Source: a virus
DNA length: 39,929 nt
Virus record (IMG/VR): IMGVR_UViG_3300034168_000273
Span: 1-39,929 of that record
Reading direction: 5' to 3' (one strand)
Shown here: positions 12,265-18,604 of the stretch, in pieces
How the letters are laid out: each line of letters begins with the position of its first letter
Numbering within the stretch: position 1 is the stretch's first letter
Translations under genes and position numbers: made by a program
Notes under the pieces: model-generated
Seen by the model: only the letters and a program-made list of their open reading frames with translations
Databases searched by the model: none
Told to the model about the DNA's origin: nothing

Positions 12265-12409
12265 TGCGCCGTGCCAGTTCGTCACTTAACCGGCGACATT
12301 CTGAAGACAACATGGCGTTAGTATCTTCGAGCAACATCAGCTTTTCTGTTAAACGATTGTTCTCTTTAACAAGAGAAGACACAGCTTCTTGCCACATCCC
12401 GCTATCCAT
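12257..12409 (-). CDS. Small coiled-coil protein
   Basis: From the ATG at 12409 this is 50 residues. WQEAVSSLVKENNRLTEKLMLLEDTNAML and ECRRLSDELARRN carry heptad-spaced Leu and charged residues typical of a coiled coil. The start is one base after the previous stop (TGA, A, ATG). Longer versions starting at 12439 (ATG) or 12478 (TTG) overlap the upstream gene more and lack a clear ribosome binding site. It may dimerise or act as a partner for a neighbouring DNA enzyme. Family unknown. Confidence 0.6.
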   Translation of the reverse strand: MDSGMWQEAVSSLVKENNRLTEKLMLLEDTNAMLSSECRRLSDELARRNV

Positions 12410-12410
12410 T

Positions 12411-12743
12411 TCATCGCTCACTGTCGAAACATCCTTCATAGAACTTATGTCCGAAGACTTCAACAGGGTGAAGACCAAAATATAAACACCACTTGTCTGC
12501 CGTATATACGCTCAACCCAGTTTGTTTCCAACGGGCAACAGTTTTACCTGGGACATTGTGCAACTGCTCTGCGTTAGTAAGAAAGTCCACCAGTGGTGCA
12601 GCATCAAGCCGTACAAGACCAGCTGCACTGATAGGGCGGTACTTCTTACGGGTGGAGGACATACCGGCACGACAAACTTCGCACCGGCACCCCCTCCTGC
12701 GATACATGGATGCACCATGCTCAGTGATTTCTTTGGCGTTCAC
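12411..12743 (-). CDS. Phage protein with Cys/Arg zinc-like N-terminus and helix-turn-helix-like C-terminus
   Basis: This 110-residue protein starts with HGASMYRRRGCRCEVCRAGMSSTRKKYR. This motif of a CRCxxC pair in a run of Arg/Lys recurs in small phage and actinobacterial DNA-binding proteins. The C-terminal half (FLTNAEQLHNVPGKTVARWKQTGLSVYTADKWCLYFGLHPVEVFG) looks like a helix-turn-helix/MerR-like region. The GTG start overlaps the ribbon-helix-helix gene's stop in GTGA. A regulatory DNA-binding role in the recombination unit is likely but not specific. Confidence 0.75.
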   Translation of the reverse strand: MNAKEITEHGASMYRRRGCRCEVCRAGMSSTRKKYRPISAAGLVRLDAAPLVDFLTNAEQLHNVPGKTVARWKQTGLSVYTADKWCLYFGLHPVEVFGHKFYEGCFDSER

Positions 12744-12913
12744 GATGTTGTCACCGCTTGACGTACCAAGTCACGGATCAACTGTGACCGGCGCACTCCT
12801 CGTTGTTCACAAAGAACACCAATCTGTGCCAGTTGTGATTCGGTCACTCTGATGCCAATGATTTTGGCTGATGCTTCACTAGCTGATGGGTCAACTGTTC
12901 TTTTGTTAGCCAT
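12740..12913 (-). CDS. Ribbon-helix-helix (CopG/Arc-like) regulator, 57 aa
   Basis: A 57-residue frame starts at an ATG overlapping the annealase stop (TGATG). After a short N-terminal arm it reads KIIGIRVTESQLAQIGVLC, then EQRGVRRSQLIRDLV and RQAV. That is a beta strand, a helix, a turn with Arg and a second helix, as in dimeric ribbon-helix-helix repressors. Such proteins bind short palindromes and often repress their own operon. The 14-base palindrome near 14536-14549 upstream of the exonuclease gene, or the tandem TTGACA repeats, are candidate targets. Its stop overlaps the next GTG. Function as a repressor is inferred from fold. Confidence 0.75.
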   Translation of the reverse strand: MANKRTVDPSASEASAKIIGIRVTESQLAQIGVLCEQRGVRRSQLIRDLVRQAVTTS

Positions 12914-13566
12914 CACTCGCCGTCCTTAAATGCTACGAGTTCTTTGAACGCTGAACGCAGTGCTGGTAGGTGTGATTCCATCCAAGGTGTGCCTTCGGGG
13001 ATGCCAGCGTTAGCTGCTACAGCCTTCGGGGATACACCTTTTGTTTCACAGGCTGCATTGAACTGGTTTACTTGTTCATCTGACAATGCTGTGAGTGTCT
13101 TAGGCTTTGGCTTTTGTGCGGTATGCGGTTGAGGCTGTGGTTGTGGCTGTGGCTTAGGCGAAGGTGCATGGTCAAGTTCTTCCCATTCGTTCTTTGTCCA
13201 AAGTGACAAATAAACGTTATGCCTCATGGCGCAGTTCCTGATGGCATCGCTCATCAGTTCCTTGTACAGATCGGGCTTCGATGCCTGAACAGAACCAATA
13301 CCTAAACGGCGAACACCATGAACAGTCAGCCATGCACCCATGTGTGCCATACCATTCTCAACACGGAACGCTGGTAAACCGTACTCGTCAAACGCAACTG
13401 GTTCCAGTGACCATGATGAATCAATTTCCGTCAAGGCTTTCTGTGTGTCGGCATGACCCACGAAGGACAACTGCTGACCGCCTTTAGGTAGCTTGCCGAC
13501 AATCTTGGGATCTGGTACCCCATATTTAGTGAGGACTTCATCAAGTCCAATTGTTTTCTTTTCCAT
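12913..13566 (-). CDS. Rad52/Sak-like single-strand annealing protein
   Basis: This 217-residue protein resembles the single-strand annealing proteins of actinophages. The core reads LSFVGHADTQKALTEID and SSWSLEPV at residues 33-57, GAWLTVHGVRRLGIG at about 77-91, and LMSDAIRNCAMRHNVYLSLWTK at about 104-125. A Pro/Gln linker (KPQPQPQPQP) covers residues 137-150 and is followed by a small helical C-terminal region (SDEQVNQFNAAC...). It would pair complementary single strands produced by the exonuclease encoded immediately upstream. The gene's start overlaps the exonuclease stop. I cannot distinguish Sak, Erf and related classes by eye. Annealing activity is inferred from family and gene pairing. 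Confidence 0.68.
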   Translation of the reverse strand: MEKKTIGLDEVLTKYGVPDPKIVGKLPKGGQQLSFVGHADTQKALTEIDSSWSLEPVAFDEYGLPAFRVENGMAHMGAWLTVHGVRRLGIGSVQASKPDLYKELMSDAIRNCAMRHNVYLSLWTKNEWEELDHAPSPKPQPQPQPQPHTAQKPKPKTLTALSDEQVNQFNAACETKGVSPKAVAANAGIPEGTPWMESHLPALRSAFKELVAFKDGE

Positions 13567-14516
13567 TATTTTTCCCCTTTCAAGAGAAATGTACGGGTTT
13601 GTACTTCTTTAGTGAACTCTTTTGCAAGGTCGGGATATGCAGCACGGAAACCTTTTGAATCAAATGACTCACGCTTCTGCCCCTTCCAAGTAGCAACGGT
13701 TGTACCGTTCAAGATAGCGGTGTCGGCATCGCCAATCAACTCACACACCTGTGCTTTTAATTCGTCTTCCAATTGTTTGTATGAAGCCAGTTCGCTACGC
13801 ACATGACGCAACTTAGTGAGGACTTCACCGAAGTTGTCAGGTAGTTCAACAGCTCGTGAGGTTGGGCGTTGATACCTGGTTTGGATTGTTTCGTATGACC
13901 ATTTCACACCGGATGGGGTCATGCCAAGTTCAATGGTGTTAAGCCAGTCAGCTACAGAAGCGATGTGTTCAGCAACTTCTTCCTCGGTGATGACCTGTTC
14001 AACCAAGGTGAGGCGCAGGGTGTTGTCAAAGACTGCCCAAGTAATACGTTTCGCATCTGAACAAATATATTGAGTGATGCCTTGGATACGCCAGTAGTCA
14101 GGAAGTGTGCCTGAGTATTCACGGCTGGTGGTTTTGACTTCAAGGATGTGGCGGGTTTCTTCGTTCCATCCGTCAAGGGTGGAGATGAGGTGGCATCCGT
14201 TGTCTGTGTCGTAACAGAACAGTTCCTTTGGTGTTTCAAACTGGACACCGAGCCTGTCGCCAGCCCACGAGATGATGGTGTCTTCAAGGCGGTTGCCTGT
14301 CTCCATCGCTGCATTAGGGGTGATAGGGCTAGGTGCCACACCTGATAGTTGTTCAGCTGCGTAGTGGTCTTTCTTTACGAAAGGATGCAAGCCATAGATG
14401 GCAGCTGCGGCTGAGGCTGAGATGCGCCGGTTGCCTTGGGCATCCATGTAACGCTGATCTAGCCATGCTTGTGAACCGTGTGGTTCTTTGTGGATACGGT
14501 AACGATTGAAAGTCAT
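13566..14516 (-). CDS. YqaJ-type viral recombination exonuclease
   Basis: This 316-residue protein matches the lambda-exonuclease/YqaJ group. GSQAWLDQRYMDAQGNRRISAS at the start is the typical opening. METGNRLEDTIISWAG has E78, STLDGW has D115, ILEVKTT has E126 and K128, and YWRIQGITQY has Q149. These are the PD-(D/E)XK catalytic residues. It should resect double-strand ends 5'-3' to give tails for the adjacent annealing protein. Residues 240-316 form a helical C-terminal region. GAAGGGGAAGTTAA precedes the ATG. It is the first gene after promoter-like copy B, so it and the annealase are probably co-expressed early or middle. Confidence 0.9.
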   Translation of the reverse strand: MTFNRYRIHKEPHGSQAWLDQRYMDAQGNRRISASAAAAIYGLHPFVKKDHYAAEQLSGVAPSPITPNAAMETGNRLEDTIISWAGDRLGVQFETPKELFCYDTDNGCHLISTLDGWNEETRHILEVKTTSREYSGTLPDYWRIQGITQYICSDAKRITWAVFDNTLRLTLVEQVITEEEVAEHIASVADWLNTIELGMTPSGVKWSYETIQTRYQRPTSRAVELPDNFGEVLTKLRHVRSELASYKQLEDELKAQVCELIGDADTAILNGTTVATWKGQKRESFDSKGFRAAYPDLAKEFTKEVQTRTFLLKGEK

Positions 14517-14535
14517 TTAACTTCCCCTTCTCTGT

Positions 14536-14549
14536 GTAACAGTTGTTAC
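14536..14549. promoter_or_regulatory. Operator-like palindrome upstream of the exonuclease gene
   Basis: GTAACA and TGTTAC arms with a two-base centre form a 14-base near-perfect palindrome. It is just downstream of promoter-like copy B and about 20 bases before the exonuclease ATG, where a repressor would block transcription. The ribbon-helix-helix protein encoded in this unit is a candidate binder. No second copy was noticed. Confidence 0.5.
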
Positions 14550-14554
14550 GTTGC

Positions 14555-14587
14555 ACCGTACAGGAGGGGTGTGTCAATGTCAAGAAG
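14555..14587 (-). promoter_or_regulatory. Promoter-like repeat, copy B (upstream of exonuclease/annealase)
   Basis: On the minus strand the tandem TTGACATTGACA (complement 14572-14583), then CACCCC, then TACGGT (complement 14555-14560) gives a 17-base spacer from the first TTGACA. Twenty-two bases (14566-14587) are identical to copy A at 10184-10205. It overlaps the last bases of the upstream gene and would start transcription of the recombination genes. A palindrome (14536-14549) sits just downstream as a likely operator. Confidence 0.68.
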
Positions 14588-14864
14588 AAAGTAAAACTAT
14601 TTTTCTGACCATAGCTACAGGGATATAAAACAGGTTGATACCTTCACCATCGTGGATGCTTTGTAGCAGTGTCACATGGTTTTCTTTAGCCCCAGGATCA
14701 CCAACAGGCACAAGGAACCCTACTGATTGCACCAGGACTTCGCCGTCGTCTTCTACTTCATCAAGGGTGAGCCAGCCTGCGTCACCTCCGCAAGCGTCTG
14801 CCCAATAGATGAGAGCCATCGGGTATGCCGGTGGATCTAGTTCAATCGTCTGTAGGTTCGTCAA
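14580..14864 (-). CDS. Early/middle protein of unknown function
   Basis: A TTG start at 14864 is preferred because GAGGGGGAACCAC precedes it, giving 94 residues. A longer frame to 14930 would overlap the zinc protein gene. The product has IELDPPAYPMALIYWADACGGDAGWLTLDEVED, then strands (EVLVQSVGFLVPVGD) and GINLFYIPVAMVRKIV near the end, suggesting a small beta-barrel-like domain. The DAGWLTLDEV...VLVQSVGFLV pattern recurs in small phage proteins. The stop overlaps promoter copy B. Function unknown. Confidence 0.75.
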   Translation of the reverse strand: MTNLQTIELDPPAYPMALIYWADACGGDAGWLTLDEVEDDGEVLVQSVGFLVPVGDPGAKENHVTLLQSIHDGEGINLFYIPVAMVRKIVLLSS

Positions 14865-14967
14865 GTGGTTCCCCCTCGGTGCGACATTCAACACAGTAAC
14901 GACCTGTTTGCGACAGCCAAATTTGTCCACAACTAGGACACATGAATAGGTTACGAAAGTTGGTCAT
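14842..14967 (-). CDS. Zinc-ribbon micropeptide (41 aa)
   Basis: This 41-residue frame reads MTNFRNLFMCPSCG, then QIWLSQTGRYCVECRTEGEP and an acidic end (LDEPTDD). CPSC at residues 10-13 and CVEC at 25-28 form a compact zinc ribbon. The TGA stop overlaps the next gene, whose TTG start lies 23 bases upstream of it, so the genes are coupled. It resembles the minimal zinc-ribbon proteins of the plus-strand unit. A polymerase- or nucleic-acid-binding role is plausible. Confidence 0.7.
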   Translation of the reverse strand: MTNFRNLFMCPSCGQIWLSQTGRYCVECRTEGEPLDEPTDD

Positions 14968-14987
14968 GTTTCAATCTTAGTTGAAGA

Positions 14988-15122
14988 TTAAGCTGCCTTG
15001 TTTTGCTTGTGCTGCAAGGCTTCTAACTGTTGCACAGCATAGAAGAATTGATCCTGTTGCGTGATAGGAACGTGGATTTTAGATAGAAAATACAGGAGTG
15101 TTTCGATGGTTTCGCTTGTCAT
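14988..15122 (-). CDS. Small helical protein (44 aa)
   Basis: This 44-residue frame starts MTSETIETLLYFLSKIHVP and continues with Gln/Lys-rich helix (QFFYAVQQLEALQHKQ) to KAA. It has no membrane or Cys motif. The ribosome binding site (GTGAGTCC) is only moderate. It lies 21 bases downstream of the holin-like gene and 20 bases upstream of the zinc micropeptide gene. It may be the first gene of the DNA-metabolism block. No family recognised. Confidence 0.6.
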   Translation of the reverse strand: MTSETIETLLYFLSKIHVPITQQDQFFYAVQQLEALQHKQNKAA

Positions 15123-15143
15123 AGGACTCACGACAGTATCAGA

Positions 15144-15374
15144 TTACCGTGGCTTAGTTACGTAGTCCTCAACTATGGTTAAACGATTCTCGATACGGTC
15201 AACAGCATCACGCAAAGATGAACCACCGTTGTTTTTCATGTTCATTTCAACAGTAGTAATTGCGTTATCTAGTCGCTGTCCCCACCGAAAAAGAGGTCTA
15301 ACAACACCACGATAGATAACACCGATAGAAACAATAGACCCAGCAATTGAAGCAAGAACACTGACGACACCCAT
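15144..15374 (-). CDS. Small membrane protein with coiled coil; lysis cassette
   Basis: This 76-residue protein has one N-terminal hydrophobic segment (VVSVLASIAGSIVSIGVIY) followed by a charged tail with heptad-like residues (LRDAVDRIENRLTIVEDYV). The layout matches small actinophage proteins coded beside endolysins, often described as holin- or DUF2746-like. It starts at the endolysin stop with an overlapping base. A role in membrane permeabilisation or as a holin partner is likely from position, but a single span plus coiled coil is also compatible with a chaperone for lysis. Confidence 0.7.
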   Translation of the reverse strand: MGVVSVLASIAGSIVSIGVIYRGVVRPLFRWGQRLDNAITTVEMNMKNNGGSSLRDAVDRIENRLTIVEDYVTKPR

Positions 15375-15901
15375 TATGCAGGCTTAGAGCATGATTCCCA
15401 TGCTTTAGCGAATTTGTCTGCGTCTTTAGCCATAGCTGGGGATAGTTCTACGTGCAACCATTTACCGCCGAAACTTCCGGCGTTATCGGTAGCGGTAAAA
15501 ATCTTTACCCCTGCTGCGTTTTCACCACGGCTACACCTGAAGCCCCGACCATAACCTTGATTCTTGTCCTTAGGATTTGCATCAAAGGCATAGTCATGTA
15601 TTTCCTCAATGCCTAGCTCTTTAGTGTGAGCCAGCAAAAAGTCCCAGATAGCAACCCCAACCTTGCGATCAGAATATCCAACATCACAGGCAGCCCCAGT
15701 GGAATGGACTGATAGGAATTTATCCATACCTGGGTCGCCAATCTTTTTACCTGCGGTATGAGAGTTGCGCATAAGTCTGACGGAATAGATACCCATGTTC
15801 TTCGTTTTCCATTTGGCAGCACAAAGAGCAACCAGTTTTACGGTGCCTGGCTGTGCGCCTTTGCCGTCAAACGCTGGGTAGTAACTGTATTTTCTTGGCA
15901 T
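15374..15901 (-). CDS. Endolysin, M15-type (D-Ala-D-Ala) peptidase
   Basis: This 175-residue protein has the zinc-peptidase pattern of M15 enzymes: SVHSTGAACDVGY (H66, D73) and WLHVEL (H150, E152), which supply two His, an Asp and a Glu for zinc and catalysis. A GYGRGFRCSRG segment lies between, and it has no signal peptide. It should cleave peptide stems in the host wall at the end of infection, after release by a holin. No separate cell-wall-binding domain is seen, and the size fits a single-domain lysin. Candidate holin genes lie on both sides. The target bond is not determined by sequence. Confidence 0.85.
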   Translation of the reverse strand: MPRKYSYYPAFDGKGAQPGTVKLVALCAAKWKTKNMGIYSVRLMRNSHTAGKKIGDPGMDKFLSVHSTGAACDVGYSDRKVGVAIWDFLLAHTKELGIEEIHDYAFDANPKDKNQGYGRGFRCSRGENAAGVKIFTATDNAGSFGGKWLHVELSPAMAKDADKFAKAWESCSKPA

Positions 15902-15904
15902 GAT

Positions 15905-16087
15905 TTATTCCTCGTCTATCCCAATACCAGCGGCGATGGCAAGGATGTTAATAGCAAAAGCAACTGCGCTAATGTATAGAGCCTTGTCTAGCGTGTCGCC
16001 AGACAGGGTGATAAGCATAAGTCCGGTGCTGGTCAACCATAGTGACAAGCTGATGATAGCTCCTAGATATTTACGCATAGGTTGCAC
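15905..16087 (-). CDS. Candidate holin (two membrane segments)
   Basis: This 60-residue protein (GTG at 16087; ATG at 16078 is an alternative) has two hydrophobic segments, about YLGAIISLSLWLTSTGLMLI and YISAVAFAINILAIAAGIG, joined by a short SGDTLDKA turn, and ends IDEE. That is the usual class II holin layout. It lies directly upstream of the endolysin gene with a 3-base gap, the standard holin-lysin arrangement. Function as a holin is inferred from topology and place. Confidence 0.75.
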   Translation of the reverse strand: MQPMRKYLGAIISLSLWLTSTGLMLITLSGDTLDKALYISAVAFAINILAIAAGIGIDEE

Positions 16088-16091
16088 TTTA

Positions 16092-17120
16092 TCACTTTCG
16101 TTTAGTTGGTATAACCATGAGTGAGGTCATAATTGTGATGGCGATTAAGGCTCGGCGGGTGCTGACGGGGACCGTGGAACCGATAGGGACGTAGGTGTCT
16201 ACTGCCCCGCCGAATACGTTGACTGATGCTTCAAAGGATTCTCGAACTTCTGTTGGTGCATCTTGTACGGCTGACACCAGCTGCACTAACTCGGTATCAG
16301 ATAGATCATCTAGGACTAAAGCATCGAAGACTTGGGTTGCTTCTTCAGGGGTGATGGTAGCTAATGCTTCAGGGTCGGTAGCCAGAGCCACTGCTTCTTC
16401 GGGGCTTACGACAGGAGGGACTACGATTGGTGGTGTAGTTGTGGAGGTAGTAGATGTACTTGTTGTTGTGGGTGCCAGCGTTGATGTTGTCGTGGTTGGC
16501 ACGGTTGATGGAGGCACAGTTGTTTGAGGAATGGGAACAGTAGATGTGGTGGTTGTTGGCAACACTGTGGTTGTTGTGGGCGTTTCTGTTGTGGTGGTTG
16601 TAGATGTTGAAGTTGTTGTTGGTGGCAGTGTCGTTGTTGTGGTTGTGGTTGTTGTGGTGGTGGTAGACGTAGTAGAAGTCGTCGAAGTAGTCGTCGTTGG
16701 CTCCTCAGTGGTAGATGTGGTGTTGGCTGGTTGCCCATTGAAACTCAACTCGTACCGTTCATTCCAACCAGGGCTACTACGCCAAACATCAGCCTGATAA
16801 CAGCACGTACCTGCCCGCAGACGGTACCGACCAGGCTGTACTTCTATAGAGATGTTGGATTGCAACCCGTAAAAGTCATCGTTAGTTACTAACTCAACAC
16901 CTTGCTCGTTGTATAGCCACAGTTGAGGGTCAGAGTTAAACCCGTCAACCATGTACGTCCGTGCCTGGAACTGTGTTGGCTCGGTGTATTCAAACCAGTA
17001 ATCAGTGATCCCAGTGATAATTGGATTTTCTGCACTAACGCTGGACGATAGAAACAGAATGGAAAGTACAACCCCTACGAGGGCGTAACGGCTACGCCTT
17101 TTTGCCGAAGGCTGCTGCAA
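16092..17120 (-). CDS. Exported Thr-rich protein with signal peptide and C-terminal anchor
   Basis: This 342-residue protein has a signal peptide (residues ~12-31: YALVGVVLSILFLSSSVSA), a beta-rich extracellular domain of about 100 residues (YWFEYTEPTQFQARTY, DPQLWLYNEQG, PGRYRLRAGTCCYQ) and a long Thr/Ser/Pro linker (about 130-235) made of tracts such as TTTTSTTSTT. A helical region follows (SPEEAVALATDPEALATITPEEAT), then a C-terminal hydrophobic segment (ALIAITIMTSLMVIP) and a KRK tail, as in cell-wall or membrane anchors. The N-terminal domain resembles a bacterial adhesin or carbohydrate-binding module. Such architectures are host-type surface proteins; here it sits between holin genes. 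It may change the cell surface during infection, aid lysis or be virion-associated. Confidence 0.8.
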   Translation of the reverse strand: MQQPSAKRRSRYALVGVVLSILFLSSSVSAENPIITGITDYWFEYTEPTQFQARTYMVDGFNSDPQLWLYNEQGVELVTNDDFYGLQSNISIEVQPGRYRLRAGTCCYQADVWRSSPGWNERYELSFNGQPANTTSTTEEPTTTTSTTSTTSTTTTTTTTTTTTLPPTTTSTSTTTTTETPTTTTVLPTTTTSTVPIPQTTVPPSTVPTTTTSTLAPTTTSTSTTSTTTPPIVVPPVVSPEEAVALATDPEALATITPEEATQVFDALVLDDLSDTELVQLVSAVQDAPTEVRESFEASVNVFGGAVDTYVPIGSTVPVSTRRALIAITIMTSLMVIPTKRK

Positions 17121-17319
17121 CTTCTTCTTTAGTAAGGGTTCCGTCTTCAGACCATGAACGAAGCAACGCTTCAGTTACTTTACCTGCGGCTACAACACCG
17201 GCGATAGCTGCTGACTTCCAGAGTTCAACACCAAAGATTGCGCCACCTGCTACAGCTGCGAGTGCGGATGAACCGAATACCCCAAAGATTCGAAGAACGA
17301 GTGTTTGTAGTTTAATCAT
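17092..17319 (-). CDS. Small membrane protein, possible second holin
   Basis: From the ATG at 17319 (with AAAGGAAAACCC before it) this is 75 residues. One or two weak membrane segments (LRIFGVFGSSALAAVAGGAIFG, AAIAGVVAAGKVT) precede an amphipathic tail with EDGTLTKEEVAAAFG. A TPR/EF-like helix end with this motif is known from small phage holin-like proteins. It overlaps the preceding gene's stop (ATGA) and ends 29 bases inside the start of the Thr-rich gene. It may be a holin, an antiholin or a small tail-associated membrane protein; sequence does not decide. Confidence 0.7.
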   Translation of the reverse strand: MIKLQTLVLRIFGVFGSSALAAVAGGAIFGVELWKSAAIAGVVAAGKVTEALLRSWSEDGTLTKEEVAAAFGKKA

Positions 17320-17612
17320 GGGTTTTCCTTTGGTATCCATCGGCAGGTTTCTTCGTTAAAGCCTACAGCATTTTCTGGTCGGGGTGATATAAACGCATCC
17401 CTTTGTGGGTCGTAGGTTGCGCCTATGCCTGCGTAGTTTTTGCGGATTGACCCGTTGTAGGAGGTTTGTAGGTATGTTCCTTCACCGAATTGTTGACAGA
17501 ACGCTTGACCTACGGCTTCTGATTCGTTGCCGTTGGCATCCAGGATGTCGTCGTTTGAGATGACGATAACTCTGATGACTGTGTTGTTTTCTAGTTGTGC
17601 AAAATGTGCCAT
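17316..17612 (-). CDS. Conserved small tail-associated protein
   Basis: From the ATG at 17612 this is 98 residues: MAHFAQLENNTVIRVIVISNDD at the start, then GNESEAVGQAFCQQFGEGTYLQTSYNGSIRKNYAGIGATYD and AFISPRPENAVGFNEETCRWIP. I recognise this pattern as a small protein found in tail regions of marine and freshwater phages, often next to fibre genes. GGGGACC lies before its ATG, and the longer frame to 17627 would overlap the fibre gene. It may cap or chaperone a fibre. Function not proven. Confidence 0.8.
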   Translation of the reverse strand: MAHFAQLENNTVIRVIVISNDDILDANGNESEAVGQAFCQQFGEGTYLQTSYNGSIRKNYAGIGATYDPQRDAFISPRPENAVGFNEETCRWIPKENP

Positions 17613-17614
17613 GT

Positions 17615-18604
17615 TTATGGTCCCCAATAATTGAATGATGCGTAACCTGAGCCGCCATTGTATCCGTTAGGTATGTAGTCAAGACCAGCACCACCTGTGC
17701 CTCTGTTTGTTACTCCAGCCCCATTAGGTGTGCCTCGTGTGCCACCCGTACCGACATTGCCGCCACCACCGCCACCACAGAAACCAAAGATATTGGCTGG
17801 ACCGCCGTTGCCGCCGTTGTTGCCAGAAGCATTACCACCGTTCCCTCCAAGACCTGCACCACCGCCACCAGCAACCGAAAAAGCATTATCGCCCGCAGAA
17901 TAACTACCACCAAGGTATCCATTGCCGTCACCGCCGTCGCACTCATAACCATCTCTAAAATAATCTCTTCCAGACTGTCCACCAGACGCACCAGAAGTAC
18001 CAATGCTACTTAGGTTGCCGTCTGCACCTGTGGAGCCAGCACCTCCAGCACCAATAGTTACCGTCACACTTGCCCCAACAGCGACATTGTTGTAAGACAT
18101 TACGGTGCCGCCTGCACCACCGCCTGTTGTACCTGCACCACCACCACCGACAACTACCGCACTTATGAGTGTGGTGATAGCCAAACCGTTAGTACCTGAT
18201 GTTGGTACTGGGTTGGTCCAAGTAGTTGAAGAAAGGGATGTAACGGTTCTTTCACTGTATGTGGTGAATGTGGTAGTAGCACTGGTTGTGACAAACCCAC
18301 TGGTATTGGTTGTTCGGAACCAAACCCAATAAGTAGTTCCATTTGCCAACCCCGTAGCGTTGTAAGTACAAGCCGTGTTGGTAGCACCCTGGGTGATGGT
18401 TGAGTTAGTAGAAGCAGTGAACCACGCTGAAGGGCTTACCATATACGCATTTGTTGCATACTGAAACTCAACTAAAGTAATATTTCGGTTGCCTGTAGCG
18501 TTTACAGTTCCATTAAAGACAGCACTGTTTTGGTTGAAGTTAGTGGTAGACCCGACAGTTAAAGTGGGGGCTACGGCTACACCAGAAGAAGCACCAATCA
18601 GCAT
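17615..18604 (-). CDS. Gly-rich tail fibre protein with fibronectin-III-like domain
   Basis: This 329-residue protein (ATG at 18604, in the TAATG overlap with the upstream stop) has an N-terminal beta-rich domain of FN3 type (TLTVGSTTNFNQNSAVFNGTVN, ...TYWVWFRTTNTSGFV), then a linker and a long Gly/Ala/Asn-rich region with runs such as VVGGGGAGTTGGG and CGGGGGG. It ends in YASFNYWGP. The Gly-rich sheet with aromatic end is typical of adhesive phage fibre tips. It is paralogous in layout to the protein at 24519-25559, which also ends in F-x-Y-Y/W-GP. It probably binds the host surface. The two copies flank other tail genes. Confidence 0.85.
   Translation of the reverse strand: MLIGASSGVAVAPTLTVGSTTNFNQNSAVFNGTVNATGNRNITLVEFQYATNAYMVSPSAWFTASTNSTITQGATNTACTYNATGLANGTTYWVWFRTTNTSGFVTTSATTTFTTYSERTVTSLSSTTWTNPVPTSGTNGLAITTLISAVVVGGGGAGTTGGGAGGTVMSYNNVAVGASVTVTIGAGGAGSTGADGNLSSIGTSGASGGQSGRDYFRDGYECDGGDGNGYLGGSYSAGDNAFSVAGGGGAGLGGNGGNASGNNGGNGGPANIFGFCGGGGGGNVGTGGTRGTPNGAGVTNRGTGGAGLDYIPNGYNGGSGYASFNYWGP

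Noticed and set aside
16195-16797. Val-rich plus-strand frames opposite the Thr-rich protein
   Set aside because: Antisense of ACN codons gives Val/Gly runs; no start signals and no independent support.
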